A stretch of DNA of 64,000 bases from Marthasterias glacialis (taxonomy: Eukaryota > Echinodermata > Asteroidea > Forcipulatida > Asteriidae), in assembly GCA_911728455.2 (NCBI GenBank), contig OU452230.1:1662300-1726299 (forward strand). Reading direction: 5' to 3'. A model generated the notes under the pieces. The model was not told the origin of the DNA. It was given only the letters and a program-made list of their open reading frames with translations, and searched no databases. This document shows positions 22,050 through 32,510 of this stretch, piece after piece. Position numbers and translations under genes: made by a program. Within the stretch, counting starts at the first letter, position 1, and every line of letters starts with the position of its first letter.

Positions 22050-22620
22050 TATGATAGTGGCTGCTTTTATACAGCGCTCAATTCGGTCACACAGTGATGC
22101 TCATGGCACTCACAGCGCCGTAACTAGGGTAAAATTTTAGGGGGGCACAAGGGGGCACCATTTTTCCTAGGGGGGCACTTTGGCCAATTAAAACTGTAGT
22201 TCCCGTTTGAATGTTTCCTAAACAAGCCCCTTTTCAGTGTTTTCTGAGGTGTTGACTAAAACAAAATACATTATGTGTGTAAATAATTCAAAATAGTTCT
22301 AAAAACATTGAAATTTCTACGTAAATGCTTATAAAATGTAACATTTTATTCTGGTAATTTTTAATCTCAAAAGTCCAGTTTTCAAATGGGGGACACCCGG
22401 GAAGGGGGCACGGACACGTGCCCCCCGTACCCCCCCCCCCCTTAGTTACGCCACTGGGCACTCCAACTCAAAAATACCCATTTACCCCTGGGTGAAGAGA
22501 TGCAATTATAGCTAAGTGTATTTCCAAGGACACAGGTGTCCTGACCAGGATTCGAACCCACACTCTGATGTCTTAGCCAACAGAACTCGAGTCCGATGCA
22601 CTAAACCGTCCGGCCTCGAT
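22050..22620 (-). repeat. SINE family A, copy 2, split by a hAT-like MITE
   Basis: The minus-strand head at 22620-22480 shows AGTGCATCGGACTCGAGTTC, GGGTTCGAATCC and AGGACACCTGTGTCC. The body continues at 22457-22500, is interrupted by the MITE at 22113-22456, and resumes with a GCGCTGTATAAAAGCAGCC end and an ATTATTATT tail at about 22050. Confidence 0.75.
22113..22456. mobile_element. hAT-like MITE H2 (344 bp), nested in SINE A
   Basis: The left end is CAGCGCCGTAACTA and the right end TAGTTACGCCACTG. It is flanked by GGCACTCA (22105-22112) and GGCACTCC (22457-22464), an 8-bp target duplication. Inside are GGGGGGCAC and GTGCCCCCC runs near the two ends. Non-coding. Confidence 0.85.
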
Positions 22621-23031
22621 CGTGTGTACAGTTGAAATCCTATGGTTCACAAGTTACCGTATTTACAAGAAAGTTTTTAATCCAATATTAAATGAAATAT
22701 ATAGGCTCAATAGAACGCGCATAATTACAGCGTGGAATAAAAATAAATGAATAAAAAATTATTTTAAAAAACGAACAGTTAGGGAAAGTTAAAAGGATCC
22801 AAAATATCAAAAGGGTCACATGGGATATCGGATGTCTCCTTGGCCTCGAACCTCCGCTCTCCGATTCGGACTACCACTTGTCGATTAAAACACTGCTAAG
22901 TTTTCAAATCTAAAGATATTCAGCCACTTTTTTAACGCTCATAGATATCAAGGTAATTAAATCGAGGCTGGAAGGGCAAGATATGATCAGAATCAGGTAT
23001 CAATGTAGTTATTGCATTCAAGGAACTTGAC

Positions 23032-23554
23032 CAGTGGCGTAAACGATGTCCGTACCCTCGCAAGGGTGTCCCACAACGACGGAGCCCCCATAACCACGAC
23101 GGAGCGCCACACAACCACAACGGAGCTCCACACAACCACAACGGAGAGTGTCCTATGGTACATCATAGGTTTCTATCCCTTCAAAAAGTAACCCACACCT
23201 CGAGTTTCCCTTGGACCTTGAGGTGGGCGAATTGCACACACAAAAATATTGTGTATCACGTCAGATTATCTGTTATTCAATTCAATTCAATTCACATTTA
23301 TTTCCATACTGTCAAAAACATAATATTAATTACATACAAAAGCAAACTGTGTAGTTTAAATAAATAAAGGTTTATACAGTCAAAGAAAGGGAACAGTATG
23401 GAGGCCGTTATGAAAAAGGGACAACACAAGAGCACTGAAATGGGCTTGAAAAAATAAATGGAAACTACCATTGGCTAGAAAGTGCCCCCTAAAAAAAGGG
23501 GGTGCACCCTTGTTCCCCCTAAAAGTTTACCCTATTATAGATGTTTCGCTGTTA
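23032..23554. mobile_element. hAT-like MITE H3 (about 523 bp)
   Basis: The left end is CAGTGGCGTAAACGATG; the right end is degenerate (TTTACCCTATTATAG, then TTTCGCTGTTA). The flanking 8-mers AACTTGAC at 23024-23031 and 23555-23562 are identical. The right third resembles H4 at 31547 (GGGGGTGCACCC, CCCCTAAAAGTTTACCCTAT). Short GGAGC-CACACAACCACAAC tandem units lie near 23090-23145. Confidence 0.75.
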
Positions 23555-23562
23555 AACTTGAC

Positions 23563-24724
23563 TTACAGAATAAGTTTGCAGACGCAGACGTCGCAACCAA
23601 GACCAGCAGGAAAATTGCACTCATGGTTTCAATCGGAGCAGAAGGAGCAGGATCAGATCAGGAACATGTACCACCACGTTTTGACTTTGCAATCATCATG
23701 ATCTTATATATATATACAGACCGACCAGATCACTCTTCATTATAATTCAAAATATTGATTTGAATATTTCATGATGTAACTATTTCATCAATCAAGACCG
23801 TCATGCAGTATGTTTTGCTGATGCAACATGTTGCTGGTTGTTTTGGGATTAGCATGGATTTGTTCAATAAGTGGAGGATTTCAAGTTGATTGGTGGTCTC
23901 TTGTAACTCTTGAATCATGGAATTTTATGGGGATTTTGTTTTTAACTTTGTTTGTTATTATCTTTTATTTATTTCCGTTATTTTTTTATATTTTTTTTTA
24001 CTTTTCCAAAGTTTTAAAATTTAATTTCATTCTAGGAGTTACTGTTCCTACCTTAATCTCATTTGAACCTTTAATTATTCATTTTTACCTAAAATATTCA
24101 TTTTAACTTGAAGTACCGGTATGTATTTTTCATTTCTACGTGAATAATTAACTTGTTTAAAAATGTTAACAAGTTGATTGAACTTTTGCACAAAGTTTAG
24201 AGGGAGTTTAGTTAAGTTCTGGTGTTGGTGAGTAAACCAGTAGCAAGCTGTGAACCGATGAGTCAGTTCCTTTGAAATAACATAGTCCATTTCAAGTCCT
24301 TGATTCCTTACGTTAGAAACTTGGGAATGTTTTCCCCGTTCCTTATGTCTCTATACACACATATTTTTCTTCTTTCTTTTTCGATCTGGGTTATAGGTAT
24401 GAGTGGGTTAGGATTTGGATTGTCGCAAGTAGCCCCCCTATCTGGAATGTCTTGCTATTAATGTCTACTCTTTCATATTATGTTTTGTTGTATGCGGTAA
24501 TGTGTTTCTTTATTTCGTTAAACACCCAACAGCGTGAGCGCCAATAACAGGATGGTGAATAGACCTTTCTTTTGCAACTGCAGATAAAGATGAGTGGGCA
24601 CATTGCCACAAAACGGTAAAACTGAGAGGCTCTTGATTTGTGTGTCATATTTTTTGATGCGCCAAACAGCGCCCTCATGTGAGAGGGGAGCATTAGTGAA
24701 CAGCACCAAAGACAACACTGCAAA
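23563..24724. other. No gene seen; upstream region of DCTN3
   Basis: T-rich sequence near 23930-24010 and otherwise unremarkable. The last 200 bases before the DCTN3 start (24530-24724) are GC-richer and presumably hold its promoter and 5'UTR. No TATA-like element that I would commit to. Confidence 0.4.
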
Positions 24725-27700
24725 ATGGCGACCACCGCCGATGTCTTGAAAGTGTTGGACACACGAATAAAAATCCTCGAAGAGCAAATTTACAGCCAAG
24801 ATAGGAGTGTAAACAACGAGTCAAGTTCACCAAAGGTAATATTAATAACACACCGATGGAATTCGTGTCACTTTTTAACTGGTTAATACTTAGCATTACT
24901 ATATTCACTATTCCGTATGAATAAATCTTGTGTGAATAAACCATTTTGTGTATGGTTTTCTCTTATAAGGTTGTGGATACACTGAGCAGCGTCAAGCAGT
25001 CTCTATCTGGTCTAGTTACTGGAAAGGAACGCATCCAGGCACTTTGGAAAAAAAGTATGCATAACCATGCACACCTCCATGGTTTAACCGCTAAATGAAG
25101 GGGGGCCAAACACAATGCATTGGCCTTCCTCCATTACTGAATGGACATTTTTAAGGGAAACTTAACTCTCTTTGCTGGGGGTGGTCTTGAAAAGTAATTC
25201 TCTGTGTACAGAATTTGCATGGCCAATTAATTTGTATTGCTTTCAACACTGACATACTTTTAAAAAAAAAGATGGAATTAATTTTTCGTGTGTTTGCATT
25301 TTGGTTTATTTATTTGTTATTTTAGAGAAACAAAATTGGTTATATAAGATCTTAAATTAAAATGGGTTTAATGATGATATTTAAAAATCCAAATTTGATT
25401 TTCAGTTTACAAAGGAGTTGTAGTAACCTGAAGGTAGAGCAAATTGTGTTAGCGTCCATTCTTTGTCATGCCAATGTTCAGTTTAACGAATAAAATCCAC
25501 AGTTGGTTTCCCCAAATAACGCATACTGTCTGATATATAACAATTAACAGGAACACTTTTTGGAAATATTGATAAATTTGAATGGCTGTAGTACATGATC
25601 AAATTTAATTTAACTATATAAAAGATAAATCAATTGAAAGGCTATGGAGATAGACCAACCCAACTAATTAAACAATATTACAAACAATAACCTTTAATGA
25701 ATGAGTATCTGGGGGGAAACAAACTCAGCCTGTAAACCACAAAATAGCCTTGTATCATGTTTAGTGGGTTTTTTTTCCTGTTGCATTCTTACATTTGCAG
25801 CGGATGAATTGAACAGTAATCTAACTCCTGAAGCTGTCAGCAAGTTGACTCTGACTGAAAATGCCAAAGCGGACATCATTTTAGCAGGTGGGTTTGTCAA
25901 GATTTTTGTGATCAAAAGTAAAGGACAACACACTGTCAACAATGTGGACAAGAACTACACCCAATTAATTGCTTCAGGCAAAAGACCTTGTGAAGGCGTT
26001 TCAAAATGCTAATACTGTCTAACCTGGTATGACCCCAATTCATGGTATACACATCAGTTTTGTGTTAAATGTGAACAAAAAAGTATATGCATGGTACAAT
26101 TTTTTTTTTTTTGCAGAAGAGGAACAGCTGAAAAGTCTAGCTGTGTTATTGGAGAAAATGAAAGGGATGACCGATGTACTAGATAGCCAACATACCAAAG
26201 GTAAATGCATGGTTTACAATCAAAGTAAATCTTAACCCCAAGGCTTAAAGATTAAAAAGTTTATACACCTATCAGTTGTATATGACCCACGGGAGGATAC
26301 GTCATGTCTGCGTCATGTCTCAAAACAAAGTTATGATCTAAGGGTACGTTAAAATCAGATTATGGTTAGTCAAAAAGTCCATTTTGGCGTGTATTCCTAT
26401 TTTTTTTACATATATCAGGCAATGTGCCTATAAAACATCGTCCACCCAACTTTCAGATTGGCTTAATGGGGTTGGCTTAAAGCTCCAGGTAACATTGGTA
26501 AACTGACTAAACGCTTCCATTCTTTGCACAAATTAAGATATTTGTAATAAAAACCAACCTGTGAAAATGTCAGCTCATTTGTTTGTTTCGTTTGCGAGAA
26601 AATGGTAAAAATGCATTTAGCATTTTTGTACGCATTCCTGTAGGCACAGTTTTCTTCTCACTTAGACAAAAACAAATTTTTGATCTTATTTCATTTATTA
26701 TTTAAAAGCGATGACACTTCTGGCAGTTGAGCTGGGGCTTTAATGTGGTATATCTAGACCCATGTCAAGCAAACTCCATTTAGTCCCACAACAACAGTAC
26801 TAGTTCCAAAAGACTCGAGCAAGCCATTGGGTGGATTTGGGGAGTATAGGGTTTGTGGTCCTAGATAAAGCATATTTCAGTTTGGTTGTACAGGGCTTGG
26901 CCCAAAGAATCAGTTGAAAATCAGTTGGGTTCTGTTGGATTATTCGAATTAAGATTGTAATAATTTGTTGAAAAGTGATGCAAATTTTTGTTGGTGTGTT
27001 CTACTGACGGTAATATTTTTACTGCCGTTGATTGTTTGTAGGAGCCCCAGCTGTTCAGGAGAAACTTCAACCTCTGACGATGATACAACTTGGTCAACAG
27101 GTGAGTCTTAGGTTTTGAACTCAGAACTACTTCACGAGGAACAAATTTATTTATTTGTATACAGGGATGTAAAATTTCACACTTTTATCTGAATTAAAGC
27201 CTAAGTTTCTATGTCTGCTTGCTGAAAAAAAAATAGCTGTTAATTTCTACAGATGAAGAAATCAAACTCTTTGTTCTACTTTTCTAGTGCTGAAAATACT
27301 GCTCCCAAAAGCTCCTTAAATTCTATAATTCTTGGGTTACCAAAGGCTGCAATGCCATCAATAGACCTTTATCATGCTACCACCATCTTGGTCATGTTCC
27401 CTGTATCCAATAACAGTAATAGATGCTAATATTCATTGTACAAAAAGGAACCCGACTATTTGCCCTTCCCTTCCAGGGAGAAAATCAAGATGGCTGCACC
27501 ATGATAAAGGTCTATTCAACCCGTCTTATAACATTTTTGATCAAAGTTTCACACTTCTTTTGTCAGCAGTGATTCTCACCCATGTATATGTGTATTAATT
27601 ATTTCATTTTTCGTGCAATATTCATTTTTCGTGCGATATGAACATACAATTAGTACATTAACATGATGCCAAACATAGCATGTGCAAGAAAGAAAATGTT

Positions 27701-29462
27701 GGACCAGCTAGAGTCCGACAAATTGCCTTAAAGAAATAAATCTTCTGTCACGGCCAAGCAGTTTAGTGCATTGGACTCAAGTTCTGGTAGTTCAGTCACT
27801 GGAGGGTGGGTTCAAGTCCCCGTCATGACACTTGTGTCCTTGAGCAAGACACTTAACTATAATTGCTTCACAGTGCGTTTATATCCTCATTCATAATGGC
27901 TGCACTGTATAATAAGGAAGAAAGGACAAAAGTCTTCTGGTGTATTTGGCGGTGGCTGCTGAATGCGCCGCAGCACCTTGTAAACCAATACAAGGTGCTA
28001 CATAAATGGCTCTCATAATTTTAAAAAACCTCAAAAACCTGCCTTAAAAATAATATAATAAGCACCTTGAGTACCTAATTGTTGGTAGATACATGCACTA
28101 TATAAGACTCCGGTATTATTATTATTAATGTTATTACTATTACAGAACAATCTCACTGAATCAAGGGACCAGTCAAAAAGACTGATTTTTATTGATTTTA
28201 CAGACCTTTGTTCAGAAAAGGATTTTTTCGGCAAACTTTTCGAAAAAGCATCTCTATCAACAGAGACAAAATTAACGAGTTGCCACAAATCAAATTGCTG
28301 GCAAAAATGACTGATCTTTTTTCTAACATTTTTCTAACGTTTGCTGGAACATGATTTTTGTTTTTCACAAAAGAATCAGTACAGCAGCTCTATGAATATA
28401 GACTCAGAAACGGAGCAAATTTCCGATCCTTGTCTCTGGTTATTGTTTCACTTCATCTTATTTAATATCATCTCCCTTCATCTTGTTACCCTCCAGGAGC
28501 ATGCTGATCAGCAGAGTCAGGAGATCAAGCAACTTCTGGAAGCATATAACAACATCGTATCCTTGAATCAAAAATCAATAAAAAAAAACATTGTTTTGGA
28601 AGTTGGTTCATTGTAATGACAAGTTTGAAAGACCATCTTATTCTCAACACAAATACTAAGCTTTTTGTTGATGTGAAAATCAAGTTTCACAGCACAGCTT
28701 TTGCAACATTTGAGCACGATTCAGTCAAATCATTTGCAGGAAGTTGTCACTGCCACAAATCAGAAAAGTAAAAATGGCAATTCGCAATATTGTGAGGCCC
28801 TCTACAGTTTGTCCAGGAGAGGCCATTTAGCAAGTCACGGTAAATTATAATACAACTACATTGTGAAGGTCAAGGATCAAAAGGTGGCTTGCAATACCCT
28901 ACCATACACACAATACATTTACAAGAAATGATTCTACCATCCAGCTCAAAATTCTCAGATAAAATTACTTGTGTAAACTCAAAAGATGCCACCAGGGGGC
29001 TCCTATAACATTATCCCTCCCTCCCTCCCAGATGATAAACATTATGAGCATGGCAAGAGCGTTGCTCTCGACAAAATAGAGAGAACTGCCAACAGAAATA
29101 AAATGTGCTCTTTCCCTGCTGAAAGATAAATGGAAAAGAGAAAGGTCTCAAGGTGGCAGACACAACCTTGATGTTTTTAAAGAAAATATGCAAGTTGCAG
29201 TAGAAGCATGAACACTGAGGGCGCACTTGGGTTCCCTACATGAATCTACCTCTTAAAATCTAGAGCTAGGTTTCAGAGCAGTAACGAATCATCCCTTGAA
29301 TTTTAGACATCTACTGATAGGCATTATGTGACCTCTTCATCCCCTTTGACCTTAACTTGGCTTAATCAGGTCTTGTTGCTGTCGCAGCAGTTTGTGCAGT
29401 GGGACGCAGTGATGACACGGTATGAGATAGCAGCCAAAGTGCGGGAGCCAGCCGAGTACTAA
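24725..29462 (+). CDS. DCTN3: Dynactin subunit 3 (p22/p24), complete
   Basis: Small coiled-coil subunit of the dynactin shoulder/sidearm complex, which links dynein to cargo. Seven exons: 24725-24835, 24970-25054, 25801-25887, 26117-26200, 27042-27100, 28497-28556, 29370-29462. They total 579 bp, giving 192 residues, close to the family's usual length (about 186). All introns are GT-AG and frame is kept. The N-terminus is MATTADVLKVLDTRIKILEE; the centre has DVLDSQHTK; the conserved C-terminus reads LLLSQQFVQWDAVM and ends EPAEY. Heptad-like leucines run through the protein and there is no signal peptide or helix of membrane type. A good polyadenylation signal candidate AATAAA lies at 30277. 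Introns hold a TAGACC-type MITE and a SINE A copy. Confidence 0.93.
27362..27514. mobile_element. TAGACC-type MITE, copy 1 (153 bp)
   Basis: The left end is TAGACCTTTATCATG and the right end CATGATAAAGGTCTA, a near-perfect inverted repeat. A second full copy lies at 50097-50272 and fragments of the interior (CGAGGCTGGAAGG type) at about 22950-23000 and 40437-40520. TA at both tips would fit a TA target duplication as in Tc1/mariner-type elements, but this is not proven. It lies in the DCTN3 intron after exon five. Confidence 0.82.
27748..28140 (+). repeat. SINE family A, copy 3 (near full length)
   Basis: The head shows GCAGTTTAGTGCATTGGACTC and GTGGGTTCAAGTCCCCGTC, followed by ATGACACTTGTGTCCTTGAG and CACTTAACTATAATTGCTTC. 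The end has GCACTATATAAGACTCCGG and an ATTATTATTATT tail. Located in the DCTN3 intron before exon six. Confidence 0.82.
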
Positions 29463-31546
29463 AAAATGTCGCCTTTTCTTATGAGGAAATTCTTCCAGGC
29501 TGTTCAGCATTTTGTGAAACAATGCTTTGGGTTTTGGTGTTTGTTTTTTGCATATCAAGCCTGTCCTTAAAACTTTATATGTTCCATCAGTACAGAAAGG
29601 TTTTATATAGAGGTACTTCGATGCAACAGTGTTTTTTTCTGTAACTGCAACTGGTCAATATTTTTGTCGAAGTACTTGCAAAACCAATGGTGTGTAATAG
29701 AAGATTTTCTGGCTCAAAAACAATGTGATCTCTCCATTTTAAAGATTGAACCTTTTTCTATCAAACTGGAGTTTGACCTTGTTGTGCTGATGCAATGATA
29801 AACAAAAAGATAAAAAAATAAGGCGAGCATTTACATTTTGATAGTTTGGGTTTGACTTCAAAAAGGTCTCTTTTCAAATACCCTTGTGTTTTTTTTTGTT
29901 TTTAGTTTTTTGTGTTTTTTTTTAACTGGAGGGACATTTTCAAGGTTTAAAGTGCAATATTATTATAAATGCCGTTGAAGTGAGTAATCACATTTAAATG
30001 AAACAGAAGGATCAGTGGACATTGGGTAAGGTCAATACAGTAATTGAATCATTTGACTGGAATAGATTTTTAAGTTAATTTGCATCGGAAATCAAACATT
30101 TGGATTGTTCATTTTGAGCCTCCTTTTGTTTATTTACTTGTAGCTTATTCGTGGGTACTTTCTTTTTAATATAAAAAATATGAAAGGTTTGTTTTTCTTA
30201 GTTTTCAAATAGCAGCCAGCTATTTTATTTAATATAACTTGGCAGCGCGATGTGGAGGTTTAAAGGAGCATAAATTAATAAAGTGAATTGTACATGAATA
30301 GTGATAGTCATTACCAGTATTACTCCAAAGGGAGGCATTAGAGCAAGCAGAAACCCTTTACCAGATCCTGTCACATGACACATTATTTTGATTACCAACA
30401 CAAGGAATAATTTGCAGCATAAAAGTGGGACCTAGGAAAGAGCATTGGGAACAAAAAAAGGAACAATTTTGCTGGTAACCAATTAATTTTGTCTCACTCC
30501 AATGGTACCATTTTTCTGTATACTAAGAAAACAAAATTGTTTTTTTAAATATTTATGGCACCAGCGTCCATAAACATAATGTATTTTGCAGTTAAGATTG
30601 AATGAAAGTCGGAATTAGGTGAGGGAATTGACCACATATCATGTAGTAAATATTTATGTTACATGCATCGGTCAATTTGTTATGTTATGTTTTCTTTTCA
30701 TTTTTCTTTTTTTGCGTAAAATAAAAATGTTCATTTACTGCTGAATCAGCAATTTGGTGCACCTGTACTTCAAGACGGATTTGTTTATCCTTAAGTCTAT
30801 GTCACACGAGGCAGTTTACAGGCAACCAGTTCCAGGCAATCTCCAATAAGAAAAATTCACATTTCAGTTTTCCCATTATTCTCTTGGTGATAAGACGTAA
30901 CATCTAGAAGAATGTCTTCTGCGCTGCCGAAGTGTTCCTTGTGTATGCAGTGCACTTGGTTGCCTCCAAGTTGCCTGTAAATATTGTCGTGTGTGACATG
31001 ACATGTCCTTTAGATTTATTAAGGGAGGATGGCAACTGTTGTCACACTTTGTGACGCACATCCATCAGTTTACTTCTTTAGTTCATTATGACTTAACAGA
31101 TCAGAGAAGTGATAGTGGCCATCTGCTGGTGTTATTAAATAAACATTACAGGATTTGTAATTCTCGAGAAAAGGCTTGCGTTTCATGAATTCACTGGTTA
31201 TAAAGTTCACATCTGTTTGTGTACCAATCCCCCCCCCCCCCGAAACCAGTGTCATACTGTCAATTACTGTGTAGTGATGATTGCTTGTCTTTGATTGACA
31301 CGATCAAAATGACATTACATGTGGATGTCCTTGAAAGGTTACAACATCTATGTACCGACACCCGTTTTCCTAATCGAAACCCTAACCCTAGAGTGAGATC
31401 ACGAGGGGTTGTCGGAATGTAGAGCAACGTGGATAATTGGGGGATAATTCGTTTAATTATAATTTTGTTTACTATTTTGTTGATGTGTTTATTGAAATGT
31501 GGAGTGTGATTGAATTCTCAAAAAACCTATTCGGTTATCCGCACCG
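29463..31546. other. DCTN3 3'UTR candidate, then unassigned sequence
   Basis: No coding exon recognised. The first 800 bases probably contain the DCTN3 3'UTR (AATAAA at 30277-30282). A C-run lies at 31211-31222. Small open frames near 30876-31422 have no motif. Confidence 0.4.
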
Positions 31547-31870
31547 TAGTGGCGTAACAACGGGGGGCATGTGCCCCCTCCCCCGTAAATCTGGACTTGG
31601 GAGATTAAAAATTACCAGAAGACAATGTTACATTTTATAAGCGTTTATGTAGTAATTTTAATGTTTTTTTATAACTTGTTAAGTTATTTACACGCAGACA
31701 ATGCCACATCAGGTTATTTTATAGGAAATAGTAAACGGCAAAACAAGAGCGCTAAAAGGGGGCTTGTAGTAAAAATACAAAAGGAAACAGCAGTTTTGAA
31801 AATGCCGCCTAGGAAAAAATGGTGAATCCCCTCGTGCCCCCGAAAATGTTACCCTATAGTTTCGCCGCTG
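31547..31870. mobile_element. hAT-like MITE H4 (324 bp)
   Basis: The left end is TAGTGGCGTAACAACGGGGG and the right end TACCCTATAGTTTCGCCGCTG. Flanking 8-mers are CCGCACCG (31539-31546) and CCGCGCCG (31871-31878), one mismatch. GGGGGGCATGTGCCCCC near the left end and CTCGTGCCCCCG near the right echo H2. Non-coding. Confidence 0.8.
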
Positions 31871-31878
31871 CCGCGCCG

Positions 31879-32510
31879 GTGTAAAGAATAGCCATGGGAT
31901 GACACTAAAATAAACGTGGGTTTTCTTGGTAGTTTTCCCGTAATTCCACCATCATCAAGCCAACTCATGTTTAACTATATTTCTCAAAATGTGTCAATCT
32001 AAACTAGATTAGGCTATAGGTTTCCTCTACGCCGGGGCAATTATTGTTCTAGTTATTATTTGTTTGTGGAATGCACCACGTGATTGAATCATTGACGGGG
32101 TGGTTTACTCCATGGTTCACCCCGGAACTTCTGCCTTTTTTCTTGGTAACGCCACGTGGGTCATTAAGATAAATGAAACTGAGTAGTGGTTAAAAAATGT
32201 TTCTCGATAACGATTGTGGGTGGGGGCGCTTTTTACTACGCTTTCGTTTCTTTCTCAATCTGTGCTTCAATTCACAGATAGGTAGCGAGAACCAGTGACG
32301 CTGTACCAGACGGTAAACGTTCTATTGCGCTAGGGGGAGGCCGGGAACCATTTTCTGTTAGTGGTGGACGAATGTTACCCCTCGTGCCTCACGAACGATA
32401 CGGCAGGGTGCGGATTCATCTGGGAGATTTCGACATTCCACCTCGGTTTCTGTCGCGCAGACTAGTTCGTCCAGAGGTTTTGGAGGCATCAGTCCAACTC
32501 CTGGGACACA
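31879..32510 (+). promoter_or_regulatory. Probable LARP6 promoter and 5'UTR region
   Basis: The stretch immediately upstream of the LARP6 start is richer in GC and CpG (for example CTCACGAACGATACGG, TCTGTCGCGCAG) than the surrounding DNA, as expected for a CpG-rich invertebrate promoter. I see no clear TATA box; the transcription start cannot be fixed from sequence alone. Confidence 0.4.
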
